A DNA stretch of 12,801 bases from an uncultured Alphaproteobacteria bacterium (GCA_913049615.1 CAJWZI010000017.1:1-12801), one strand, 5' to 3'; counted from the stretch's first letter, positions 1 to 7,963 are shown. Program-made: numbers and translations. Notes: a model not told the origin generated them from the sequence alone.

Positions 1-824
1 CCGGCCACGGTAGAGATCGGACCCGCTTCGTAATATTGATCTGCGCGGGGCTTCGACACGCGCCCCACCACGCCTCGGATCAGGGCAGGGATTTGACGCA
101 TATCCTTGGCCCGCTCGATTGAAGTGACAATGATGGCTGTGGCGTTATCTGTTTCCACGCAGCAATCCAACAGATGTAGTGGTTTGCAGATCATTCGGCT
201 GTTGATTACATCCTCTACGGTGACCCGCTGCTTGTAATAGGCTTTTGGGTTATTGGAAGCATGGTGGCTGTGGGCCACCTTGACATGAGCCACCTGCTCC
301 GGCGAAGTGCCATAATCGTGCATATGGCGCATAAACGTTGGGGCGAATTTTTGTCCCGCGCTTTGCCAGCCGTAACTGCGTTCATGCAGAAATTCGTTGA
401 CCACGGGGGCCGCGGCGCGGGCGCCAGTGCCGCCAATGCGGGTCTGACTGTGTCCGTTCATAGAGCGGAATATGGCCACGGTTTGGCACATGCCTGCCTC
501 AATCACGCCCATAGCGATACCGACCAACGCCTCGGTAGACGACCCACCGCCATTCACGTCCATGAAAAAATTCAAGCGGATACCCAGATCGGCGGAGACA
601 AATGTGGACAAGGTAGAATCGCCACCCGAGTAGCTCAACATGCCATCCACCTCACCCGCATCCAAGCCCGCATCAACCATGGCATTGCGTACGGCGGTGA
701 CCGCCATGGCTCGGGTTGTGGTGTTGGAACCGCGCAAATACTCGGTCTCGCCTACACCAACGACGGCGTATTTTTCCCGCAGCGATGCACCCAGTTCAGG
801 ATCCAGTTGATCAATTTGCGCCAT
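1..824 (-). CDS. Thiolase-like protein (SCP-x / lipid-transfer type), 3' end outside window
   Basis: The frame is open from ATG at 824 to the left edge, giving 274 codons without a stop; the C-terminus is missing. The start is supported by a GAGGGAGG ribosome binding site ending about 7 bases upstream. The N-terminus has the thiolase opening strand (VVGVGETEY, residues 21-29). The region where a thiolase carries its nucleophilic cysteine reads DVNGGGSST (89-97), with no Cys. The later LLDCCVETDNATAIIVTS segment (218-235) matches the second-half start of SCP-x thiolases and the so-called lipid-transfer or acetyl-CoA acetyltransferase-like proteins. Members of this group act on CoA thioesters, often as thiolases or aldolases in side-chain degradation, and often pair with a DUF35 OB-fold partner gene; any such partner would lie beyond the left edge. 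It follows the MFS gene by 57 bases, so co-transcription is likely. The family call is firm; the reaction is unknown. Confidence 0.88.
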   Translation of the reverse strand, partial: MAQIDQLDPELGASLREKYAVVGVGETEYLRGSNTTTRAMAVTAVRNAMVDAGLDAGEVDGMLSYSGGDSTLSTFVSADLGIRLNFFMDVNGGGSSTEALVGIAMGVIEAGMCQTVAIFRSMNGHSQTRIGGTGARAAAPVVNEFLHERSYGWQSAGQKFAPTFMRHMHDYGTSPEQVAHVKVAHSHHASNNPKAYYKQRVTVEDVINSRMICKPLHLLDCCVETDNATAIIVTSIERAKDMRQIPALIRGVVGRVSKPRADQYYEAGPISTVA

Positions 825-881
825 ATGCGTTCCTCCCTCGTTGTTTTCTACTGCTATTGTCGCCCGCCATGTCGCATCCGT

Positions 882-2084
882 CTACGGACGAAGTCGTATC
901 GCAAGCAAAATCATCAAGAAGCAGATACCGCTTAGCAAATAGAGCCCAGACGAGAACCCACCCGTTAGATCGGACAGGCCACCCAGGGTCAACGGCCCCA
1001 ATATGCCGCCGATCTCAGCAGCGGAAAAGAACATGCCCCCCGCCGTACCCGCATGACGGCTGCCCACACCAGTGGTCTCCACGAGGGACAGCATCATTAC
1101 TGTCATCATGGATCCCCTGGCGATACCCTGCAAAATCAAGCCTGCGGTTAGAGGCAGGTGGTTCCCTGCGAATTGCAGCAGAAATGCTGCCAGACCGGCA
1201 GAGAACACAAGGGCCACCATGATGGCCCGCCGTCTTTCTGGCGTGGCTAGACGGGGAATTAACAAGGAACTAGCCACACCAATGGCCGTGGGAATTGCTG
1301 CCCAAAAGCCCGCCTCGGCCGCAGTCATACCGCTTCGCCGCAATATCTCCGGCAGCCAGTTGTTCAGGCCATGATTGAAGAAGAATGCGCCGACGGCCAT
1401 GATCAAAGTCAAACGCACGGCAGGAATTTTCAGCAAATCCAGGAACACGGCCGCTTGTCGCTGTGCGCCATCTGTCACCGCTTTGCCCTGCAATCTAACC
1501 GCTGTCGGGTGGCTGGCCAGAGCGAGCCAGATCACGCCAATCGCAAAGCTTATTCCTGCGTATAGGAACAGAACATGGCGCCAATTACCGTCCATCGCAG
1601 GCATGGCGAAGCTATTAGTGAAGGCGAGGGCGCAGATGCCACCCAGGGCGGGACCGGTGATATAAATACCCATGGCCAGCGCCCGACTGGACCCCGCGAA
1701 CCACAAGCTGACCAATTTGGGCGCGCCAATGGAGATAAGGGGCCCTCCAATTCCAAAAAGAGCGACGGCAAAAAACAGGCCTAATTCGTCGTCGGCAAAC
1801 CCACGGGCCATGGCCGACAAGGCTATAATTCCAGCTGAAGCAAATAGAGACGTACGCGGGCCGGCACGGTCCAGAAACACCCCACAGGGCATGGCAGATG
1901 CGACATAGACAAGCGGCCAAGCGCCCAATATCAATCCCATGACACCATCGCTTAACCCCAGATCGGTTCGGATCACCCCAACCAAGGGCGCCATAGCCAC
2001 CTGTGTCAACCCGAAGGCGAAATAAACGAGCCAGACGCCGAATAACAGAACCCAGCGATATGAACTCCTCTCGCCGTCGTTCAT
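882..2084 (-). CDS. MFS transporter, 12-TM type
   Basis: This 400-residue inner-membrane protein has the length and pattern of a 12-helix major facilitator. Hydrophobic segments alternate with short loops throughout, with a longer cytoplasmic loop near residues 190-220. The loop between helices 2 and 3 carries motif A in the form GVFLDRAGPR (68-77), keeping Gly, Asp72, Arg73, Gly75 and a basic residue at 77. The general look is of the CynX/NimT/nitrate-type anion or organic-acid branch, but that assignment is loose and the substrate cannot be told. The ATG at 2084 has no good Shine-Dalgarno sequence. A five-codon frame starting at 2098 ends in a TGA that overlaps this ATG, so coupling is possible but unproven. 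It lies 57 bases before the thiolase-like gene and 422 bases after the PaaK-like gene. Import or export of a carboxylic acid would suit the neighbourhood; that is inference. Confidence 0.88.
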   Translation of the reverse strand: MNDGERSSYRWVLLFGVWLVYFAFGLTQVAMAPLVGVIRTDLGLSDGVMGLILGAWPLVYVASAMPCGVFLDRAGPRTSLFASAGIIALSAMARGFADDELGLFFAVALFGIGGPLISIGAPKLVSLWFAGSSRALAMGIYITGPALGGICALAFTNSFAMPAMDGNWRHVLFLYAGISFAIGVIWLALASHPTAVRLQGKAVTDGAQRQAAVFLDLLKIPAVRLTLIMAVGAFFFNHGLNNWLPEILRRSGMTAAEAGFWAAIPTAIGVASSLLIPRLATPERRRAIMVALVFSAGLAAFLLQFAGNHLPLTAGLILQGIARGSMMTVMMLSLVETTGVGSRHAGTAGGMFFSAAEIGGILGPLTLGGLSDLTGGFSSGLYLLSGICFLMILLAIRLRP

Positions 2085-2506
2085 GTGGCGCCGTTCATAC
2101 GCAAAAGCCGCAGCTGAGCGATCTCATCCGAGCGGTGTAAACCTTCGAATTTTTCCTTTGAGCTGTCCAGGCCCGAGCCATGAAGATGGGACGGATAGGT
2201 TGAAACTTATTCTCTGTCGTTTCGGTAAAATTGGGCCTCAGCTTTTCCGACTGAGTGCGGCCGCCATACCCGGCTTCCAGGTTTCTTAACGTGTACTGTG
2301 GCCATTCCTGCATCTGCGATGATCAAAACTTCGTTTCAAAACCCTCGACTTGCTTGAATTTTTTGAGATGCGTTCTACGGTGAAAAGAGGTATCAGCCAA
2401 CATCCGCTATGCGCGCTATCAATCCTACCGGCCCACAACACCACTCCCTTAACATGGATATATCCGGCCAGAACGAATTCATCCGTGGCGGCTTCCGGCA
2501 CCAGTC
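2085..2506. other. 422-base gap between the PaaK-like and MFS genes
   Basis: This gap holds the 3' flank of the PaaK-like gene and the 5' flank of the MFS gene. On the minus strand a GTG-started 71-codon frame (2501-2286) begins just after the PaaK-like stop and overlaps an ATG-started 72-codon frame (2313-2095) ending 10 bases before the MFS start. Neither has a ribosome binding site or a family I recognise, so I do not call them genes. A perfect 10-base palindrome, GGATATATCC, lies at 2456-2465. I see no clear intrinsic terminator and no promoter I would defend, although a promoter for the MFS and thiolase-like pair is the most likely content. Confidence 0.4.
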
Positions 2507-3751
2507 TTATTCGTATGAGCGGGCATCCTCAATCGCCAGACCGTCGTCGGGTAGACTGTCAGCTTCCACTATTTCTGCTGAACCACGCAACTTTAATACA
2601 ACCTGAATGGAGTCTTCGATCGCTTTGATCAACGACGGGTCGGCACCCGGCGCGGCCACCTTCATAGTCATCATGTCAGTGTTGTTCTCTGAAAAGATTA
2701 TTAGACGCGCCTTAATAATTTCTGGATGACGACCGGTGATTTGCATGACACCAGATGGATGTACGAACATACCTTTGAACTTGGTAGATTGATCGGCTCG
2801 GCCCATCCAGCCGCTAATACGCATGTTCGTTCGGCCGCAGGGGCTGGTACCTGGAAGGATAGTGGAGAGATCCCCTGTGGCAAATCGGATCAATGGATAG
2901 GTAGGGTTCAGAGTGGTCACCACGACTTCGCCCACCTCACCCTCTGGCAAAGGTTTGGTGCCTAAAGGCTCAACAATTTCCAAAATCACACCTTCGTCGA
3001 TGACCATGCCGTCGATGGCGTTAGTTTCATATGCCACGCTGCCCAGATCAGCAGTGCCATATCCCTGAAGAACAGAGACACCCAGATCGGACAACTCCTG
3101 ACGCAAGCTCGGCGGCAGGGCCTCTGCGCCCACGAGACCGTTTTTCAGGTTCGATAGATCGTGGCCCAGTTCCCTGGCCTTTGTCAGCACAATGCGCAAG
3201 AACGATGGTGTGCCGATAAAAAAATCCGGCTTCAGGTCAGCCATCAACTGGATTTGAATTTCGGTGTTTCCTACGCCGCCGGGTACCACGGGGCAACCAA
3301 TAGCGCGGCAACCGCTTTCTACCAACATACCAGCCGGCGTCAGGTGATAGGAGAATGTGTTGTACACGATATGGCCTGGTCGTACCCCGGCTGCCCATAA
3401 GGCGCGGGCATAGCGCCAGTAGTCCTTTCGGGGCGAATCGGGTTCGTAAATACCGCCCGGCGAAGAAAAAATGTGCGATAGTTCCGATAGCGGGACAGTA
3501 TTGATGCCACCAAGAGGTGGCGTTTTCTTTTGCAGCACCGCCAGATCCGATTTTCGTGTTGTCGGCAGCCCGGCTAAGGCTTCGCGGCTGTTAATCGATC
3601 CTGGGTCCAGGTCTGCGAAGGCCTCGGCGTAGTGGGGTGCATTTGTCTTGGCATGGGCCAGTTGTGCCGAAAGCTCGGTCATCAACTGTTCTTCCCGCTG
3701 CGACGGGTCACGGGTTTCTAGGTCGTCAAAATATTCGTCGGCGCCGCTCAT
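2507..3751 (-). CDS. PaaK-like (phenylacetate-CoA ligase family) adenylate-forming protein
   Basis: This 414-residue protein has the fold signature of the phenylacetate-CoA ligase branch of the ANL superfamily, cytoplasmic enzymes that activate a carboxylate with ATP and load it on CoA. Visible landmarks are LPTTRKSDL (62-70), the Pro/Gly-rich region around VVPGGVGNTEIQ (155-166), LQGYGTADLG (228-237, equivalent to the YGxTE motif but with Ala-Asp), RFATGDLS (289-296) and GRADQSTKFKGMFV (317-330). Two catalytic features look altered. The usual SSGTTGKP phosphate loop reads SSPGGIYEP (96-104), and the C-terminal motif that normally supplies the adenylation lysine reads DDGLAIEDAR (402-411), with Leu for Lys. 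ATG at 3751 is preceded by AAAAGGG. It follows livF by 54 bases, so it is likely part of the transport operon. It may be a subfamily with different chemistry; calling it phenylacetate-CoA ligase would overstate the evidence. Confidence 0.85.
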   Translation of the reverse strand: MSGADEYFDDLETRDPSQREEQLMTELSAQLAHAKTNAPHYAEAFADLDPGSINSREALAGLPTTRKSDLAVLQKKTPPLGGINTVPLSELSHIFSSPGGIYEPDSPRKDYWRYARALWAAGVRPGHIVYNTFSYHLTPAGMLVESGCRAIGCPVVPGGVGNTEIQIQLMADLKPDFFIGTPSFLRIVLTKARELGHDLSNLKNGLVGAEALPPSLRQELSDLGVSVLQGYGTADLGSVAYETNAIDGMVIDEGVILEIVEPLGTKPLPEGEVGEVVVTTLNPTYPLIRFATGDLSTILPGTSPCGRTNMRISGWMGRADQSTKFKGMFVHPSGVMQITGRHPEIIKARLIIFSENNTDMMTMKVAAPGADPSLIKAIEDSIQVVLKLRGSAEIVEADSLPDDGLAIEDARSYE

Positions 3752-3805
3752 GGCATGCCCTTTTCAACTTCACAAAATACTGAGGGCGCGGCGTTAGGTA
3801 AAAAA

Positions 3806-4594
3806 TTAACCAAGCCAGCGCTTGCGCCGGCGGTAGGTCTTAACATCTCGGAAACTCTTTTTCTCTCCACTGGAGATACCTAGATAAAATTCTTTAATAT
3901 CTGCGTTTTCCTTTAGCGAGTTAGCATCGCCCTCCAAAACAATAGACCCGTTCTCAAGGACATAGCCAACTTTGGCAATATCCAAAGCCAGGGCGGCGTT
4001 CTGTTCAACAACTAGGAAAGTCTTCTTTTCCTCTTCATTGAGGCGCTTAATAATGGCTAGGATTTCCTCGATGATCATAGGCGCCAATCCCAAGGACGGC
4101 TCGTCCAGCATCACCAATTTGGGGTCCGACATCAGGGCTCGACCGATGGCCAGCATCTGCTGCTCACCACCAGAAAAATAGCCGGCCCGAACGTCACGCC
4201 GGTCGTAGATGCGGGGGAAATACTGATAAACCAGTTCCAAATTCCGCTTCATCACCGGCTTTGAGACGATATGGCCGCCAGCGATCAGATTTTCTTCGCC
4301 GGTCAGATTCTCAAACACCCGGCGACCCTCGAACACCTGAACGATCCCCATTTGTACCGCTTCATGGGCTTGCAGGTGGTCAATCCGTTTACCGTCGAAT
4401 TCGATGGTGCCCCGGGTCACCTCACCGCGTTCAGCCTTTAGCTGACCCGATATCGCCTTCAAGGTGGTAGACTTGCCCGCACCATTAGCGCCCAGGACGG
4501 TGGTGATAGCTCCATCCTCGACCTCGATGGAGATACCCCGCAAAACCAGGATGACACCATCATAAATGACTTCGACGTTGTTGAGTATGAGCAC
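3806..4594 (-). CDS. livF: ABC transporter ATPase, LivF type
   Basis: This is one of the two cytoplasmic ATPases of a HAAT-family importer. From the GTG start at 4594 it is 262 residues: MLILNNVEVIYDG opens as LivF proteins usually do, and GGGGAG sits just upstream of that GTG. A longer version from a TTG at 4615 has a poorer context. Motifs are all present: Walker A GANGAGKST (35-43), Q-loop Gln86 in QVFEGRRVF, signature FSGGEQQ (140-146), and Walker B LVMLDEP (160-166). The switch position reads VEQNA (196-200), with Asn instead of His, which is normal for LivF. The C-terminus ends in a basic tail, SFRDVKTYRRRKRWLG (247-262), longer than in classical leucine-type LivF. It lies 93 bases after the binding-protein gene, with a stem-loop between, and 54 bases before the PaaK-like gene. 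Confidence 0.93.
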   Translation of the reverse strand: MLILNNVEVIYDGVILVLRGISIEVEDGAITTVLGANGAGKSTTLKAISGQLKAERGEVTRGTIEFDGKRIDHLQAHEAVQMGIVQVFEGRRVFENLTGEENLIAGGHIVSKPVMKRNLELVYQYFPRIYDRRDVRAGYFSGGEQQMLAIGRALMSDPKLVMLDEPSLGLAPMIIEEILAIIKRLNEEEKKTFLVVEQNAALALDIAKVGYVLENGSIVLEGDANSLKENADIKEFYLGISSGEKKSFRDVKTYRRRKRWLG

Positions 4595-4621
4595 GGCGCT
4601 CCCCAATACAGACAAATCAAA

Positions 4622-4672
4622 TACAAAAATAATGGCCAGCTGGTCCGGCCCAAAATGGGTCGGACCAGCCGG
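4622..4672 (-). terminator. Stem-loop with T-rich tail between the binding-protein gene and livF
   Basis: The arms at 4640-4651 and 4657-4668 pair over 12 positions around a 5-base loop. One pair is a wobble, and the stem extends past a mismatch to 4636 and 4672. Read on the minus strand, the GC-rich hairpin is followed by CATTATTTTTGTATTTG, the form of an intrinsic terminator. It lies 15 bases after the binding-protein stop. Because livF continues on the same strand downstream, it probably acts as a partial terminator or 3'-end protector that gives more binding protein than ATPase, as in many binding-protein operons. That role is inferred. Confidence 0.7.
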
Positions 4673-4687
4673 AAGTATTATTTTGAC

Positions 4688-5923
4688 TTAGTGAGCTGCG
4701 ACCATTTCCATGACCGTTTTACGATAGCCGTGCATCCATTCCGAGATCGGCACAAAAGCCTCACCCTTTACTTGGAAGACTTGCACCCAGCCACCACCCT
4801 CATGATCTTCGGCAGTGACCTTTAAAGGCGGCAAGATGCCGCCCAAGGAGAAGTTACTGATGTTTTCAAATCCCTTTTGGACATCGGCACCGGTAACGTC
4901 GGCACTGCCACCCTTGGCCTTGACAGCATTTTCCACTGCCTTAAGAGCAATAGCGGCCCACATCAAACCACGGTTGTAGTACACCGTCGATTCCATTTCC
5001 TTCGGCGCAGATTTACCTTCGGATTTGTATAATGCCTTGATGTCGCGCAGCACTTGGTAGTCGGAACCAGCACCAGCCATCTGCAGCACGTAATAGCCCT
5101 GGGCCTTGTGCCAACCGCCAGCGCCCATGATGTTGGACTCCCCGGCTGCCCAGACAAAACCGATCATTTTGTTCAACGGATAACCCTGACGGGTGAATTC
5201 GTTAATGGACACGGAAGGAGCCTTACCAAAGGTGTGGTTGAGAACAAAATCTGCCCGGTAGCGGCGAGCGATATCCTGCACTTGCACTTTCATTTCCACA
5301 CCTGGCGGAGGAATAGCAAACTCCTTTAGTGTGAAGCCTTCCATATCCCGCAATTTGTGCAAGATGGGAAGGGGCTCGCGGCCCGCAGGGTTGTCGTAAT
5401 AGATGTAAGCGATTTTCTTGCCCTTCAATACGCCGCCCAATTGCTCCTTGGCAAATTGAACAGCCGCAGCACCCTGGGACCAATACGTGGCCGCGATGGG
5501 AAACAGATAGGGGTATTTTTTGCCGTTAGCTGCTGCCGCGGTACCGAATCCCGGGCTAGTGCCTGGAATCTTGTCTTCGTGCAGCAATGGGGTCAAAGCC
5601 TGCGTATGTGGCGTGCCATAAATGGCCACGACCACTGCGCCGCCCTTCTTCATGCGTTGATAAGCTTCCATGCCTGGCGGGACTTTGTATTCGTGGTCAA
5701 TTTCCATCACTTTGATGGTGTGACCGCCGATACCGCCTCTGCTGTTCACCAACTTGACGTAGTCATGGTAGCCAGGACACAGGAACGTGCCGACGGTCTG
5801 CGTCGGGCCAGTCCTGTCGCACTGCAGGCCAACGACGATTTCGCCAGCCGTTACAGTATTGATCTGAAAAGAGGCGGCCGCAACTACAGTCGCCGCCATC
5901 AGACCGAGTCTCAAATGTCTCAT
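4688..5923 (-). CDS. Periplasmic substrate-binding protein of HAAT-type ABC importer
   Basis: This 411-residue secreted protein belongs to the LivK-like periplasmic-binding family (Peripla_BP_6 type). A Sec signal peptide is clear: MRHLRLG basic start, a hydrophobic core around residues 7-19, and a likely cleavage after TVTA (residue 26) before GEIVVG. The mature start IVVGLQ then DRTGPTQTVG (36-45) is the standard first strand and ligand loop of the family. GGIGGHTI (63-70) and AIYGTPHTQALTPLL (100-114) are further landmarks. There is no lipobox. The protein is longer than E. coli LivK, and the ligand loop does not look like a leucine binder. Two cysteines, at 35 and 49, flank the loop. ATG at 5923 has AGGGGAG upstream. 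It lies 61 bases after livM and ends 15 bases before a strong stem-loop. The ligand is unknown; context suggests a carboxylic acid. Confidence 0.92.
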   Translation of the reverse strand: MRHLRLGLMAATVVAAASFQINTVTAGEIVVGLQCDRTGPTQTVGTFLCPGYHDYVKLVNSRGGIGGHTIKVMEIDHEYKVPPGMEAYQRMKKGGAVVVAIYGTPHTQALTPLLHEDKIPGTSPGFGTAAAANGKKYPYLFPIAATYWSQGAAAVQFAKEQLGGVLKGKKIAYIYYDNPAGREPLPILHKLRDMEGFTLKEFAIPPPGVEMKVQVQDIARRYRADFVLNHTFGKAPSVSINEFTRQGYPLNKMIGFVWAAGESNIMGAGGWHKAQGYYVLQMAGAGSDYQVLRDIKALYKSEGKSAPKEMESTVYYNRGLMWAAIALKAVENAVKAKGGSADVTGADVQKGFENISNFSLGGILPPLKVTAEDHEGGGWVQVFQVKGEAFVPISEWMHGYRKTVMEMVAAH

Positions 5924-5984
5924 GCCTTAGTCTCCCCTGTTAAGTGCCGCCGTTCTATTCGACGACGGTGAAATACCCTAAACC

Positions 5985-7052
5985 CTAATAGGAAAAGGGC
6001 CAAACCCGGAAGTAGTTCCGGATATTCTGCCAAAGTTTATTCAATCCCTCAGGTTCCACAACCAAGAAAAAGATGATCAAGCCGCCAAAGATGATCAAGC
6101 GCATCTGCGCGATCACCTGCGCCAAGTAATTCCCGTCAACGAAAAATACGCCCACGGTTTCCATAAATACCCGCACGCCGAACGGCAGTAAAGTGATGAA
6201 GACTGCGCCAAATACCGAGCCCAAAACCGAGCCCAAGCCACCAATGATGACCATCGCCAAATAATCAATCGATATAGGTAGTTGGAAGGCTTCATAATTG
6301 GCAATGCCGTAATAGTAGGTCGCCATTACGCCCGCGACACCCGCATAGAAGGAGGAAATTGCGAAAGCTAAAAGTTTATAACGGTAGACATTGATACCGA
6401 TAATTTCAGCCGCAATTTCCTGGTCACGAATTGCGATGAAGGCCCGACCGATACGGCTGCGTACCAAATTCAGGGTCGCTAAAATCGCAATTACGGAAAT
6501 CGGCATCAGAAAGAAGTACATTTCCGTTTGTGTTTCCAAAACCTCGCCAAATAATTCCGGTCGAGGCATCTCGATAGAAGCTTGAATTCCGCCGGAGATG
6601 AGGGGTGTATGGTTCAGCGTCCATTCGATAATGAATTGCGCCGCCAAAGTGGCAATAGCTAAATATAGCCCCTTTACTCGCAACGCCGGCAAACCAACAA
6701 ATAGACCAATCAGAGCCGCCACAACGCCACCCGCCGGTATGGTCAGCCAGAAGGGAAAATGAAAATGCACGGCGAAATTTGCCGCCGTATAGGCGCCGAC
6801 GGACATGAAGGCTGCGTGGCCTATTGATATCTGGCCGCAATAGCCTAATAAAATATTTAACCCTAGGGCGCCTACTACCGCTATGGCCGCTAAATTGACC
6901 AGCGTCAGGTAGTATTCATCCAATACCAACGGGAAAATGATGAAGAAAACTACTAAAAATACTGCGATCGCTGTCTTTCCAATGGGCAGTGGATACAGTG
7001 CCATATCGGACTGGTAGGTCGTTTTGAAGTAGCCGCTCTCGCGATGAAACAT
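5985..7052 (-). CDS. livM: ABC transporter permease, LivM type
   Basis: This 355-residue inner-membrane protein is the second permease of the importer. It begins with a short hydrophilic segment and then has about nine to ten hydrophobic segments. The LivM hallmark GYCGQISIGHAAFMSVGAY is at 70-88, followed by LPALRVKGLYLAIATLAAQF (121-140). The cytoplasmic loop that contacts the ATPase reads AIRDQEIAAEIIGINVYRYK (207-226), and GGLGSVLGSVFGA follows near residue 270. ATG at 7052 lies 20 bases after the livH stop, and the spacer holds a weak GGGGA-type binding site. A second Met at residue 17 lacks one, so the longer start is kept. The length is in the normal range for LivM from proteobacterial clusters of this type. 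It is intact and shows no unusual residue. Confidence 0.93.
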   Translation of the reverse strand: MFHRESGYFKTTYQSDMALYPLPIGKTAIAVFLVVFFIIFPLVLDEYYLTLVNLAAIAVVGALGLNILLGYCGQISIGHAAFMSVGAYTAANFAVHFHFPFWLTIPAGGVVAALIGLFVGLPALRVKGLYLAIATLAAQFIIEWTLNHTPLISGGIQASIEMPRPELFGEVLETQTEMYFFLMPISVIAILATLNLVRSRIGRAFIAIRDQEIAAEIIGINVYRYKLLAFAISSFYAGVAGVMATYYYGIANYEAFQLPISIDYLAMVIIGGLGSVLGSVFGAVFITLLPFGVRVFMETVGVFFVDGNYLAQVIAQMRLIIFGGLIIFFLVVEPEGLNKLWQNIRNYFRVWPFSY

Positions 7053-7072
7053 GACGCTAAATATCCCCGAGA

Positions 7073-7963
7073 TTAGATACGTTCAATTATGGGTTTGCCG
7101 AAGATGCCGTATGGCCGAAACATCAGCACCAGGATCATCAGGACATAGGGTGTAAAATCCTTGGTGCCACCGCCTACATAGGGGTCGACATATCCAGCGG
7201 AAATAGCTTCCGCTACACCCACCACGATGCCGCCAATAATAACCCCAAGGATAGAATCGAGGCCGCCCAGGATCACCACTGGGAAAACTTTCAGGCCCAA
7301 TGCTGCCAATTGCGTATCGACCCCGATTGCATTCCCCCAGACCAATCCGCCCAGTAGAGCGACAAAGCCAGCTAGCATCCAGGCCAAGACAAAATAACGT
7401 TCTACATTAATGCCCATAGCCATGGAGACTTGGTGGCTATCAGCGACGGCGCGCATGGCCACGCCCTTACGGCTTTTCATAAAGAACCAGCCAAAGACGG
7501 CCATGAAGCCAATGGAGATAACCCCGCCCAGGACATCGATAGGCGCCATAAAGAAGGGCCCCCAAATAATCGGCGCATCCGGGATAGGCAATGGAATGGG
7601 TCGTGTTTCAGCCCCGAACACCAGCGGACCCAGCCCGCGGAACATCAGGGCCAAACCAATAGTCGCCATGATGATGGCTACGATTGGGCGGCCGATCATG
7701 GGCCGCAGGACGACCCGCTCCAGCGCCCAGTTGAAAACCAGCATGAACAATAGGCCCGTGGCGATGGCCGCCCAAAGAGGGAAGCCGTGTAACTTCATCA
7801 CACCGGCTACGACAATTGCGGCGATCATGCAGAATTCGCCCTGGGCGAAATTGATGGCGTCAGTAGACTTATAGATCAAAACAAAACCAACGGCGACCAG
7901 GGCGTACATCAGTCCGGTCAGGATACCGTTGGTCACCAATTCGATAAAAAATTGCAACTCCAT
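7073..7963 (-). CDS. livH: ABC transporter permease, LivH type
   Basis: This 296-residue inner-membrane protein is the first permease of the importer. Family marks are GLMYALVAVGFVLIYKSTD (17-35), INFAQGEF (37-44), the cytoplasmic coupling loop RAVADSHQVSMAMGIN (171-186), ILGGLDSILG (231-240) and FRPYGIFGK near the C-terminus (282-290). The start was set at ATG 7963 because MELQFF is how such proteins begin and GAGGAGAG lies about 8 bases upstream. The frame is open further, to 8041, but that would add a basic, non-hydrophobic stretch overlapping the end of the synthetase gene. It starts 19 bases after the synthetase stop and ends 20 bases before livM, so one transcript is very likely. Confidence 0.94.
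   Translation of the reverse strand: MELQFFIELVTNGILTGLMYALVAVGFVLIYKSTDAINFAQGEFCMIAAIVVAGVMKLHGFPLWAAIATGLLFMLVFNWALERVVLRPMIGRPIVAIIMATIGLALMFRGLGPLVFGAETRPIPLPIPDAPIIWGPFFMAPIDVLGGVISIGFMAVFGWFFMKSRKGVAMRAVADSHQVSMAMGINVERYFVLAWMLAGFVALLGGLVWGNAIGVDTQLAALGLKVFPVVILGGLDSILGVIIGGIVVGVAEAISAGYVDPYVGGGTKDFTPYVLMILVLMFRPYGIFGKPIIERI

Noticed and set aside
261..935. Plus-strand open frame of 224 codons at 261-935
   Set aside because: It lies opposite the thiolase-like gene, whose minus-strand frame has family motifs and a ribosome binding site. The plus translation is rich in His, Arg and Ala without any recognisable motif.
5952..5970. Short hairpin between livM and the binding-protein gene as a terminator
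   Set aside because: The stem is only about six pairs with a wobble and has no T-run; at most a minor mRNA feature.
5357..5971. Plus-strand open frame of 204 codons at 5357-5971
   Set aside because: It is antisense to the binding-protein gene and its signal-peptide region. It has no motif and no ribosome binding site.
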